The position numbers and the translations under genes were made by a program. This document shows, piece by piece, positions 22,335 to 32,624 of a stretch of 64,000 nt of DNA (position 1 is its first letter; each line of letters opens with the position of its first letter). Under the pieces are notes generated by a model. It did not search any database. It was not told the origin of the DNA and was given only the letters and a program-made list of their open reading frames with translations. Source of the DNA: Dichomitus squalens LYAD-421 SS1 (taxonomy: Eukaryota > Basidiomycota > Agaricomycetes > Polyporales > Polyporaceae); contig NW_006766919.1 of assembly GCF_000275845.1 (NCBI RefSeq), positions 68,653-132,652 of the forward strand, written 5' to 3'.

Positions 22335-24029
22335 AGATCCCAGCCAACTTTACACTATCAATGCCGTTGCTGTGATGCACTCACTACGATATGTCATGAC
22401 CCGTAGCCATGAACTTGTACCACATCACGACAACTCATGTATCTGCAGGGACTTTTGGCCAAGTAAGCGCACTAATGGACGCCAAATACACGTGTAACGC
22501 GCCGATGATCACTCATAATGTGTGCGAGCTGGTTGTGGAGGTAGCGACGTCCATATTAGTAGTGCCTTGCAGAGTATGATGGACCGCCCAGCTAGCCACC
22601 AAACTTGGAGCAGCCTCTGTCATCGCAGAGTGCAGCTGGTGCCACAGCCCAGAGCGCAGTCAAATCCAGTGCATGCAAGCAGAGTTCTTAGGATATATGA
22701 GCCGAGACAAGAGTAGGTTTTGGAATGGATCGAAGACACAACAGTGCTGCCAGCGAACGAACAACGCAAGTCCACCTGGCGGTTGCCGCTCACCCATATT
22801 AGTAACCGACGCTGAAGCCCTGAGGCGCCCAACGAAATCTTCAGAACTTGACTTGCTACGACAATCTTCGAGATCCTGTCCCATTCGTCTCTAAGGCGAT
22901 GTCACATCTTGAACTCCACCGAGGTCACCGCCAACGCGCCCGTCTATAAGCTTCACTCATCAAAGACCGCGATGTGCAAACTACATTCGACCTCACCACG
23001 TTTGCGCAGTGCGGACGAATCGGTGATATAAAGTGATTGCCCAGGCATGCGACGTTTCATGTTGCTGCCAGGTGGAGTTGGCGATGCATGGGAAGGTTTT
23101 GGACCGAATGCAGGTGCGTCTATGGATCCAACATACATGCCATCAGAGGACAAAGGTCATAGCATGTCCTTGCGGTAAAGTTGTGACAACATCCGCATAG
23201 CCACGCCCATGGACGCTGAAAGCTGTCCTATGAGCAGGAAAAGTTGTAGACTGCGTTTCTTATCTTCGACTCGGACGACGTCACGTTGGCTATGTTGGCG
23301 CTATGAGCGTAGGACATCGATCATACACCCACAGACAGATGACCTGCAGAAGCTACGAGGGTATGGTAGTCGTCACACAGGGTGCCCACAATGGATGCGG
23401 AGGTCGAGAAACACCGCTCACCGCCAGCATGTCCTCACCTGCACTTGCGCCTCGCGGTGCAAATGCTTGTGGTCTCAGAAGCGTCTACCTCCGAGGCCAA
23501 GCTCCTGGAGTTGGAAACCTCCGCGTCTCATCCATCCTCATTTGCCCCAAACCCTGGAGCGGGCTGACGAACGCAATGTGGTGCAGGTCCACGTGCTCAG
23601 AGCATGTACTCAACATTCCAAATCCGACAGGTTGTACGCCGACTAGTGTGTCCGAACAAGAGCTCTACGTCTTCAGGAGGCGCAAGCGTTGAATCCCAGC
23701 TATACATCCTCATACGCCTTGTATAAACCCACACTCGACCCAAGTAGTTTGTCTTTGAGGCGAGTGCATGAAGGTATGGCGTTGGCAAGCACTCTGCGTG
23801 TACAAAATCGCGATCTGCGAATTTCCGCACTTGTATAAGGCATGCAAGGAAACTTCCCAGCCGATATGGCCCTGAGAACAAGGAAGTGCAAACGGCCGCA
23901 TAAAGGCCCTTGACTGTAACCGGCGGAAGACCCGAAACTCGCCACTGCGCTCATCCTCCACAGGTCCACACACCATCGGCTCTCCTCAGTGCTGAGTCGT
24001 CCTCAAGACCCCCCTCATCTGCGGCGATT
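22335..24029. other. Intergenic 1.7 kb between copies 1 and 2
   Basis: Many short frames (up to about 145 codons) occur on both strands, none with family resemblance and none like the flanking paralogues. I found no fourth degenerate copy. The last 150 bases are the probable promoter of copy 2. Confidence 0.4.
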
Positions 24030-25646
24030 ATGCCCCCCGTAGAGCACTCTCGCAGTCAGCCCGGCGCGGTTGTCACCGATCCTCTTCTCAACGCCAACTT
24101 CACGCTCGATTCTTCGGGCGTCGCAGGTTTCTTCGGTGGAGACACCGCCGTTCACGGTATGGCCACCGTAAACCTCTTCCGCGGCCGGCGGTGGGGAGGC
24201 CTTTATAACACACCCGGTAGTCTCGAGATCGCAAAGCGGTACGGGCAGCTCGCGAACGCGCGCGTGTGCAAAGGGCTCTTCCCCGGAGGTACGGACGATC
24301 CCTCTCAGCTCTTCGGGCTTGACGGCAAGGTCGGGCCCCGCTTCCTCGCTGCACGCTCTGGCTCGCGATTCGAGAAGACGGGTCACCTCGCGGCGCTCCT
24401 CGCGCGCATGGCGCGCCGCGCTCCGTACGAGTCCGTGTACAAGAACAGGGGAAAGGAGCGGATCACTACCCCTGCTACCGTCACTATCATCGACCTGCCC
24501 TATGAGCCTCCTGATACGGTCCAACCTGAACTCCCCTACAACCATTCCGCCCTGCTTGCCTTCGTCCCCATCGGCGCGAGCATTGGCGCTTGTGTGGGCT
24601 GTGCGTTGGTAGCGGACTGGTGGAGCTTCTCCAACATCCTCCTCGGCATGTTCGCCAACGGCTGTGCGTGCTTCGTCCTCGGTTCGGGCAGGCTCACATT
24701 CAAGCATCACCGGCCTGCGTCTGGCGCGCCGCCGGGCGACGGCATCTTCAGAGGTGAAACGGGTGTGATCGTTGTCCGCGGCGGCGAAGGCGCAGTGAAC
24801 GCGCTCACTCGCGGCCGTTTCTTCCTGCAGTACGAGGCACCCGCCGAGTCTTGCCGGACTCAGGGGAAGGTGGCGGAAAACCGTGACGGGCAGGCGGAGG
24901 GTAGCCAAGCCGTAGCCCAGCTCCCTCGTACCGATGACTCCCTCGACGGTGACATGGAGAAGCAAGTTGGTGAGAATCAAGCGGAAGAGGAGCAGGAGGC
25001 TGGCCGGATAGCCAAGGAAGCGCAGGAGAGGGAGCGCAAAGCGCGCGACACGGATACCGCACCTCAAGGTGGACAACCGAACAGCTTTGCGATCGGTCTC
25101 TGCTCCATCCTCCTCACCGCCCAATTCCTTGTCCAACTTCTCCTAGTCCCGCAAGGCGTTCTGTTCGGCCAGGTCATGTTCGTCTGCACCCTTGCGGTCT
25201 CGTGGGGGTACAACACGTACCTTTCATCGATTGACCGCGAGGACATCCAGACGAAGATCCTGTGCAAAATCTTGAAGCTCGAGGACAAGAACATCCGTAA
25301 ATTCGAGTTCGGTACTTGGACAGCGATGTCCATCTTTGCTCTCCTCGCGCTGCAGCCCAAGGACCCGCTCCCGAACTCGCCAAAGATCTTGGATGATCTG
25401 CTGCCAAACGATACGGAGGTGTGGGCGAAGTGGAAGGATATTATGCGTGAGAAGATGGGCACATCAGGCGAGTGGCAGTTCACGGACGATGACCGTAAGC
25501 TGAGGAAACAGGAGCCGACGGATGTCTACGAGAAGCAGCAGTGCGACAAGGCACAAGAGCTATTGGTCGCATTGATTGAAGATGCGAAGGCGGCGAACGA
25601 AAGGTTTCGCAAGGAGTATCCTAAGTCCCCCAGACTCTGCGAGTAG
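24030..25646 (+). CDS. Tandem membrane protein, copy 2 of 3
   Basis: Single-exon frame of 538 residues counted from the ATG at 24030. The frame stays open 40 codons upstream, but that extension has no match in the other copies. It carries the same N-terminal block (FTLDSSGVAGFFGGDTAVHG, NLFRGRRWGG, GLFPGGTDDPSQLFGLDG), the first helix pair (LAFVPIGASIGACVGCALV and NILLGMFANGCACFVLG), GRLTFKHHRP and a Gln/Glu/Arg-rich linker. The second helix pair ends in the conserved YLSSIDREDIQTKIL, and the C-terminus has PNDTEVWAKWK. Its charged tail after that motif is longer than in copy 3. A 373-codon antisense frame over this gene is a shadow of its codon bias. Confidence 0.85.
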   Translation: MPPVEHSRSQPGAVVTDPLLNANFTLDSSGVAGFFGGDTAVHGMATVNLFRGRRWGGLYNTPGSLEIAKRYGQLANARVCKGLFPGGTDDPSQLFGLDGKVGPRFLAARSGSRFEKTGHLAALLARMARRAPYESVYKNRGKERITTPATVTIIDLPYEPPDTVQPELPYNHSALLAFVPIGASIGACVGCALVADWWSFSNILLGMFANGCACFVLGSGRLTFKHHRPASGAPPGDGIFRGETGVIVVRGGEGAVNALTRGRFFLQYEAPAESCRTQGKVAENRDGQAEGSQAVAQLPRTDDSLDGDMEKQVGENQAEEEQEAGRIAKEAQERERKARDTDTAPQGGQPNSFAIGLCSILLTAQFLVQLLLVPQGVLFGQVMFVCTLAVSWGYNTYLSSIDREDIQTKILCKILKLEDKNIRKFEFGTWTAMSIFALLALQPKDPLPNSPKILDDLLPNDTEVWAKWKDIMREKMGTSGEWQFTDDDRKLRKQEPTDVYEKQQCDKAQELLVALIEDAKAANERFRKEYPKSPRLCE

Positions 25647-26662
25647 GGTGGGGAAGCGAGGCTGGAGATCGCATGAATTGCTAGATACGGTTATTCGTTA
25701 CGACACGCACCATAAGCATTGTACAATAGTCTACACTTCCATCATCATCGTTTCTCATCCTCGCACATGAATCTGTACCTAATGCATAATGTCATTCGAA
25801 TAGTACCAATCCAAGTGACAGCTCATTCAACCTACTGAAGTGCAGTGGAAACGCGTAACAGTCCAGAAGTCCGCAACTCGAATGTGGTCATCGTCTACGC
25901 TGACAGAGGGATGCGCTGGCGGATTCTAGCGCCGGTCTCCCTCGTGCGAGAGTCGGCTATGCCAGCCACCCTAGGCCACCCTATGTAGTCAAATGCTGTA
26001 CAGCTCTGCTTACCTTGATGTCTGTAGGGCCATCGATATACTGATATCTCCTCACACATGGACGGGTAAGGAGCAGTGGCCTCTCCTGCAGACTGACGAG
26101 GTACCTGTGCGCCGAAGACACGACTCGACAGCCACGGTTCTCAGCAGCCTGTCAGATGCCGTAGCCCTGCGCGTCCCGTCGAACCACGCATTCTCAGCAG
26201 AACGACAATCCGACAGTGGAAAGGGCCGAAAGGCTGCCTGTTAACGCCTCGGCTGTGCGCGCGCAGTCAGTATCTCCGGAGCCAAATCGACTGTATCGGG
26301 ATCGTCGAAGTTTCGCAACAAATGCTCAAGGCCACAAACGCGACAGTGGCGACAAGAGATAATAAGCATGACTACGAGTGCCGATGGGTTTTGCAGGTGG
26401 GGCGCAACGTTCAGCACGAGCCTGTGACAGAGCGGCAAGAACAAGGAAATCGGAGCTTCCGGTCTCACCGCCTCGCGAAGTACTATGCACGGTTGTATAA
26501 GGTTTCCACTTGCCACTTAGCGCTACTGGACGGTGGACGCATGGCTGCTCTGACAAAATCCCCCATCTGACTAGCTACTCCTCCTATCCGCTCCTCCATC
26601 CTCGACCGCTGCTGCCCTCAGAGGACTCGCATGGTCCTCGATCATACAAGAGCACCGTGACG
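25647..26662. other. Intergenic between copies 2 and 3
   Basis: About 1 kb with no supported frame. A TATAAGG-like element near 26495 could belong to copy 3. The plus-strand frame of copy 3 stays open back to 26510, but those codons match neither other copy. Confidence 0.4.
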
Positions 26663-28225
26663 ATGGCGCCTCTCTTATCTCGGCTCGTCCAGCTCGCACC
26701 TCGCTTCAACGATGATTCCGGTGTCCTACACCAGCCCCAGTCCCTCAACAAATCATCCTTCACGCTCGACTCTTCTGGCGTAGCTGGTTTCTTCGGCGGT
26801 GACACCGCCGTCTCCGGAATGGCCACCGTCAACCTCTTCAAGTATCGTCGCTGGGGCGGATGGTACAACACACCCGGTTCTTACGAGATCGCGAAGCAAT
26901 ACGGTCAGCTCGCGAACTCGCGCCTGTGGGACGGTCTCTTCCCTGGAGGCACACACGATCCCTCACAGCTCTTTGGGCTCGACGGCAAGGCGGGGCCCGA
27001 CTTCCTTGCAGCGCGCTCGGGATCGAGCTTCACCCATACCGGACATCTCGCGTACCTCCTCACGCGCAAAGCCGGGCGCATGCGCGGGGTGCGTGACGAT
27101 GCAGGTCGCACTACAACCCCCGCGAGCGTCACGGTCGTCGATCTACATCATGTTCCCGAAGAGCGTGTGGAACCTCCCCTGCGCTGGAGCGGGTCAGGGC
27201 TGCTTGCGATCATTCCTATCGCAGCTAGCTTCACGGCCTGCGTCATTTGCGCGCTCACTTGGGACTGGTTCTGCTTCGCGAGTATCGCCCTTGGCATCAT
27301 CGCGAGTGGGTCAGCGTGCTTCGTCCTCGGTTCGGGCAAGCTCACGTTCAAGCATCATAACCCTGCGAAGGGCGCGCCCCCTGGAGATGGCATCCTGAAG
27401 GGCGGAGGCGGTGTTGTCGTGCTTCGCGGGCAGGAGGGTGCGGTCAACTCTGTTACGCGAGGTCGCTATTTCCTCCGCTACCAGCCACCTCGCCCTTCCA
27501 AGTCACCAACGCGAACAGTTACGCGCCGGAAGACTCTGGGTCGGGGATCTCTCGACAAGGGACTCCCGGACGGCATGGAGCTGCCCACGTTGCAACAGAC
27601 GGATGCGAACGCCACCTCGGCTTCCGACGTCAAGCCTCGACTACCACCGGAGAGCCAACCACGAAACGTATTCATCGGCTTCGCCGCCATCCTTCTCACT
27701 TTGCAGTTCCTCATTCAGCTCCTTCTCATCCCCCAAGGCCAGTTGCTGGGCCAGATTTTGTTCGTCGCAACCCTCGCCGTATCATGGGCGTACAACACCT
27801 TCCTCTCCTCCATCGATCGCGAGGATATCCAGACAACCATTCTCGTTGACGACATCCTGAAGCTAGAGCAAGACCACATCAAGAAGTTCGAGTTCGGCAA
27901 TTGGACCGCGATGTCGGTGTTCGCATGTCTCGCGCTGCAGCCCGATGCCAACGATCCCCTCCGCAAGCCGCGGAAACTCCTCGATGGCCTCATTCCTAAC
28001 GATACCGAGGTTTGGGAGTGTTGGAAGGCGAAGATGGTCCAGAAGCTATCGTCGAACGCGCCATGGACTTTCACGAGTGCTGACTGGGAGCTAAAGGAAC
28101 TCGACGAAGAGGAGCAGGAGCTGCTGGAGACTCTCCTGAAGGATGCTGAGGTGGCATACGGTGTGTGGTCGCGGTGGCGTGCAGGGAGGCGCTCTCCTAC
28201 TCCTGCAACCGCTGTCAATGCCTGA
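26663..28225 (+). CDS. Tandem membrane protein, copy 3 of 3
   Basis: Single-exon frame of 520 residues from the ATG at 26663. The start MAPLLSRLVQLAP parallels MPIVPRLVELVP of copy 1, which supports this start and makes copies 1 and 3 the closer pair at the N-terminus. The conserved blocks are all present: FTLDSSGVAGFFGGDTAVSG, RRWGGWYNTPGSYEIAKQYG, GLFPGGTHDPSQLFGLDG, GKLTFKHHNPAKG, the second helix pair, SIDREDIQTTIL and PNDTEVWECWK. The linker between the helix pairs is shorter and richer in Ser/Thr/Pro than in the other copies. No stop or frameshift breaks any copy, so all three are probably active. Confidence 0.85.
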   Translation: MAPLLSRLVQLAPRFNDDSGVLHQPQSLNKSSFTLDSSGVAGFFGGDTAVSGMATVNLFKYRRWGGWYNTPGSYEIAKQYGQLANSRLWDGLFPGGTHDPSQLFGLDGKAGPDFLAARSGSSFTHTGHLAYLLTRKAGRMRGVRDDAGRTTTPASVTVVDLHHVPEERVEPPLRWSGSGLLAIIPIAASFTACVICALTWDWFCFASIALGIIASGSACFVLGSGKLTFKHHNPAKGAPPGDGILKGGGGVVVLRGQEGAVNSVTRGRYFLRYQPPRPSKSPTRTVTRRKTLGRGSLDKGLPDGMELPTLQQTDANATSASDVKPRLPPESQPRNVFIGFAAILLTLQFLIQLLLIPQGQLLGQILFVATLAVSWAYNTFLSSIDREDIQTTILVDDILKLEQDHIKKFEFGNWTAMSVFACLALQPDANDPLRKPRKLLDGLIPNDTEVWECWKAKMVQKLSSNAPWTFTSADWELKELDEEEQELLETLLKDAEVAYGVWSRWRAGRRSPTPATAVNA

Positions 28226-28514
28226 GTTTTCATGTCGTTTTGTCGCTGTGCTTACGAACTTCACGCCTTGGAACGTTGCTCCGCTGTGTCATCGTCAGGA
28301 TTATTACAATGTACAGTCATAGAATCGAACAACCCGCAGTCTTCCTCGTCATCATACTGTAGTACTACAGCTCATACTCTGTTTACACGGACGTACTTCC
28401 CTCGTGGCAATTCATCCTATCCGTGCCAGATTCAGCCAGTCATCGTGCGGAGAGGAGCTAGCCAGACGGTGCTTAGCGCTAAGCAATACTATCGATCTCG
28501 TACACTGCCACAAT

Positions 28515-30274
28515 ATGAACTTGCTTTCGCTCAACGACGACGTCCTCCTCCATATCTTCACCCATCTACAGGGAGGAGATGCACTCCGCGTATGCCTCAC
28601 TTGCAAAGGAATCTACTGCTTAGCTATAGGTCGGGTCGCTTCTGTGGCGCAATGCTGGAGCCCACCGCAGCTCCGCCAACTGTGCGACTACTTTTCGTCT
28701 CCCGATTCCTATACGGCGGTCCTTCGAGCCAAGTATCTGGAGAACTTGACAATACATGCTTCTACATTTGAAAAGGACCTATATGCCTCTGACTCACAGG
28801 GAGTTGACATAGACGATCTCGAATTGGACGGTCAGTCCCTCGTCGGAACGGACTTCTCTCAGGCCCATCTCGTCGGGGAGCTGTTGCTCCACGCGCAGAA
28901 TATCCAAGAGCTCTCCCTGGATCGGTTCCATGCTCTCATAGAGGCACACGCGAGCATACCCGGCTCGTTTTCCTCCATGCATCGACTTGCGCACGTCCGG
29001 CTTTCAATGGTGGGTGACGGCACGCTCGATTCGCTTCGATACCTAGCGGATCCAAAACGTCTCACACTTTCATACCACACCGAATACGACGACCCGTTGG
29101 ATGAGCCAAAGACTCTTCCGCCTCTCGTCCAAGCCCTCGCACGATTCGATAACCTCCACACGGTGAAATTGTGGAATTTCACACCACCGCATACAGAGTC
29201 CGCCGCCCTCCCCTACCTCCCTTCCGTCCGCTATCTTCGCTTAAGCCAGTCATCGGTACCTGCACTCAGCATGGTCGAGCTCTGTCCCAACCTCTCTACG
29301 CTCGTGTTCTCGGTAGACAGCGACTTTGGCGACGTGGTTGCGAGCTCTGGTCCACGGTGGCACCCACTTCGCCGACTCATGCTGGCGACCCCTGAAGAAG
29401 CCGTATGTGTCGTGGATCGCGTGAAGACTGTTGATCTCCTGCAGATAGCGGGTGCACTGGAACTCGTCGGGTTCAGCGCTCCCGAGGACGGAGACGCTGT
29501 GTCCCAGTTCCTCGAGCTTCTTAGCACCGCATCCCCAATCAGTCTCTATGTGTCCGTCCGAGTCGGAATGGGCGGGTTCTCTTCCTCGTTCTGGAGGGAC
29601 ATCACAGCTTATGCTCCCAGGCTACGCTCTTTGGAACTCAAGCTATACCACTTCCTATCCCAGTCTGGAGAAGATGGCGACTGGCTGGTACGTCATCCGA
29701 TTCTATCACTGTTAGAGTGCCTCAACGGTCTCTTTAGACTCGACTCTATCTTGAAGCACTTCGGGGCATACATGTACACGTGCTGAAGATCTTAGTTCCC
29801 CCAACGCCGCAGCCGATTCGCATGATATACTCCTGGGAACTGGACTCCGAGGTGGACAACCTGGGTGCATTGTCAGATGCGAAGACGCGCGAGAAAGAAC
29901 GCGTGTATGCTCTGGCTGCGCTTCCGCGTCCCCTCGTCGACGCGATACCATCGCTTCGCTACCTTTCAGTCGCTGACATGGCGCCCAACCCGGCCCTTTG
30001 GGATGACTCGTTAGTGGAGTCGCACGATGTCGCTTCCAACGGCACACGGAAGGATGTCGTCTACGAGTGGGACGAACTGAGGCACGTCGATTGCATCAGA
30101 GAGCAGCGTTGGTGGAAAATCGTCGACGACCGTGGTCGGAGGAGTTTGGTGGAGATATCGGAGGACGAGGGAAGGGACGCGCAGCACATGATAGAGGAAG
30201 GTGGCTCTGCGATGACCGCACATATCGAAGGCGAGTACATCTCACGCTGTCATCTAGTACCGCGTGTGGACTAA
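28515..30274 (+). CDS. F-box protein with leucine-rich C-terminal region
   Basis: Two exons, 28515-29687 and 29738-30274, joined over a 50-base intron, give 569 residues. The N-terminus MNLLSLNDDVLLHIFTHLQG and DALRVCLTCKGIYCLAIGRV form an F-box of the Agaricomycete type. F-boxes bind Skp1 in SCF ubiquitin ligases. The rest has the irregular Leu-rich pattern usual in these proteins (LGELLLHAQNIQELSLDRF-like stretches, VRYLRLSQSSVP, CPNLSTLVFSVDSD), which would be the substrate-binding part. The frame is open 37 codons upstream of 28515, but the F-box begins directly at this ATG. Agaricomycetes have hundreds of such genes, so the target cannot be inferred. Confidence 0.85.
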
Positions 30275-31004
30275 CATCAGGAACAGGAGCTCTCGCGTCT
30301 ATGTCCCTATGAACTCAAATATACATGTCGTCTCCTAGTGCATGCTCCATGCCTCGCGTCGCGATCTTGTCCAGCGGGTCGGTTAGACATCTCCTTCCTG
30401 GCTACTCTACTAAAGTCATTCGCGAATCATAGTATGTCACTGACTGCTTTCTTTTGGAAATGCAGAATTTTCAACGATGGGACACATGCTGTTCCGCTCA
30501 GACGCTGAGGCAGGGTATTACACGCCTCGATGAGTTAGCAGATAGGTGCACCGCTAGTGTCCAACCTAGTCAGCGGCCTTCACAATATGCTACAACATAG
30601 CATATCTCCACGTCATCTTCGGAAGGCTCCCGTACACCCTATCAGGAACGAACAATCTTCGAATCCTCGACATCTGTGACAGCCGAGGCTTTGGCAGTCC
30701 AGGTACACGATGAAGGCTGTCGAGGTGACTTTGTCAAAGTTGACGCATGCATATATGGTATGCTATCAATGTCGCATTTGCTCCACACTACGAGCTGTGC
30801 GGGCCTCGTATGTTCCTTTAGCTTCTATTCATACCATCAGGCCCTCACCCTTCTGCGCAGCATGATAGGTTTCTGCGACCGTGAACATGGCGTCAGCTTT
30901 AAAGGCAATGCAGCACCGTAGTCGGGGCCATCGGACTCTTTCTCCTTCCCCTTTCCCAGTTCTCTCCCTCTTACTCCCCAACCCGAACAGCAGACCCTTC
31001 ATCC
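30275..31004. other. Intergenic, nothing recognised
   Basis: 730 bases between the F-box gene and the next gene, with only short frames. Confidence 0.45.
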
Positions 31005-32604
31005 ATGGTTTCTGCCTGGGATATCTACGCAGAGCAGCTTGTTACATTAGGATATGGCCATCCTCTCTGGGTTCCGGAGCCGTGCGTCGAGTCTGGGGAG
31101 ATCTGCATAGGTGATGTTGGATATCTCCGTGCGGGCGGCTTCCGTTTCATCTTCAGTTCTATGAAGGAACAAGATAATCCCAGGAATACTCGCGTAGGCG
31201 TTCCTCAAGGCTTTCAACCCTTCAGGCCGCCAGGGCACCAACTAGTGTGCCGCCCAAACGAGATCATGCAAGGACAGCTGCACAGCGCGAACCTACGCTT
31301 GACAACATTGTCAGGAGGAGTCTCTGTCGAGTACGTTACTTCATCAGTGAGATTGCCTGTCGCTCACGTGCAATGCAGTGCTCCGGCGACATCTGGGAAC
31401 GCGATTCTTCGATATCACTGTAGCGACAGCTCTGGCGCCATACTCCTGTTGAAGCGCGCTGGTCATTACGAGCTCTTGGACTGCCGGCTCCACATTAAGA
31501 CATACATGCTAGAACACTTCTCTCGCTGGCACGAATTTGCTAACGGCGATCTGGGGATAGGTCTCCAAGAAAAGGAGATCCTGTTTGTGTCCGGTTTCAT
31601 CAAGACAACGGAATGGGCTGCGGCGGCGGTTCGCAGTGGGGGTTCAAACGGCGAATTGTCAATCTCTGGAGGATTCCTACCACTTGCTTCAGAATCGGGC
31701 GAGTTTTCGGTGTCAATGACACGCTGTGACTCCCCTGCTGTCTTTTACCGTTCTGGGCCAACCCGATCTGAGACAGAGCGCTTGACTAGCGAGAACGTAG
31801 CGGCCTCCGATCAGTGTATCTTTCTTCACTACTACAAGATGAAGAGTAGGATCATATGGCCTACGATCCGTGCCGCAGCCGGCCCACACAACCTACCGCC
31901 TGTCTCCGAGGACCCAGAGCACGACATCATCGACAATTTGGGTCTCGAAGACATTGAAAGTACTCATGACAATCCCGATGTATGTATAAGTTTTGCATTA
32001 ACCAGTCGAGTTTGTCAATCATCGACTTTTCAGAAATTCGATCCTGTCGGATGCCTGTTGGATTACATCCTTGAGGTCTGAATGCCGCGATTCGTATCAA
32101 ATTGTCTCATACCGACTCAATTGTCTCAGCATTCCGAAGCTAGGGTCGCTTTTGCATCTAGCCAAGACGCTGTTGAGATACTCAAAGTACGTAACATTAT
32201 TACTCGCGAGACCACTATGACAAGTCAACCTGTATCGCAGCGCTATCCTATCTTCTCCGATCTGAAGGTTATGCTGCAGCAACGCAAGCCCGATATCCTG
32301 GTCGATAGCCAAGGAGGTATGCAACGTTGCCAGTCTCGTAACCATTGCGATTCTGACAGCCTTGCAAGTGGGGGTGTTGAGCATCATGTACTCTGCGTGT
32401 GAATCGTGGGGCCCCAAGATCACAGCACATTGCTCGAATGTTGCTAGGTTCAACCTTGCGAACAGTCTGGGCTTCTCCCCCTCGTGCGCGTACACGTGCC
32501 CTCTGGATAACTTTGGCAGCCTTGTCGGAAAGACCATTCGTGCGGAACGACGGCTGAGACAAGCGAGTGAAGCATCTCAGACAGATCATTCTCAGTCAGT
32601 CTAA
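31005..32604 (+). CDS. Agaricomycete-specific protein of unknown function
   Basis: Proposed exons are 31005-31330, 31379-31979, 32034-32075, 32130-32186, 32241-32316 and 32369-32604, giving 445 residues in frame. The N-terminal pattern is MVSAWDIYAEQLVTLGYGHPLW, GEICIGDVGYLRAGGF, then GAILLLKRAGHYELLD, HFSRWHEFANGDLGIGL and EILFVSGFIKTTEWAAAAV. I recognise this as a domain widespread in Agaricomycetes. Its function is unknown. The later segment KFDPVGCLLDYILE is also typical of the family. Intron 1 is 48 bases with no stop, so a retained form would add 16 residues. The last exon is uncertain. Without it the frame ends at 32402. The last exon also contains HCSNVARFNLA, which faintly recalls a zinc-cluster segment and might belong to the next gene. 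Confidence 0.7.
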
Positions 32605-32624
32605 CTAGTCTGGCACTGCAGGTT

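Noticed and set aside
22335..24029. Possible fourth copy of the tandem membrane protein
   Set aside because: None of the conserved blocks (SSGVAGFFGGD, RRWGG, GLFPGG, DREDIQT) appears in any frame of this interval.
24015..25136. 373-codon minus-strand frame
   Set aside because: It lies fully antisense to membrane-protein copy 2 and comes from that gene's GC-rich third positions. It has no domain, and copies 1 and 3 do not preserve it at this length.
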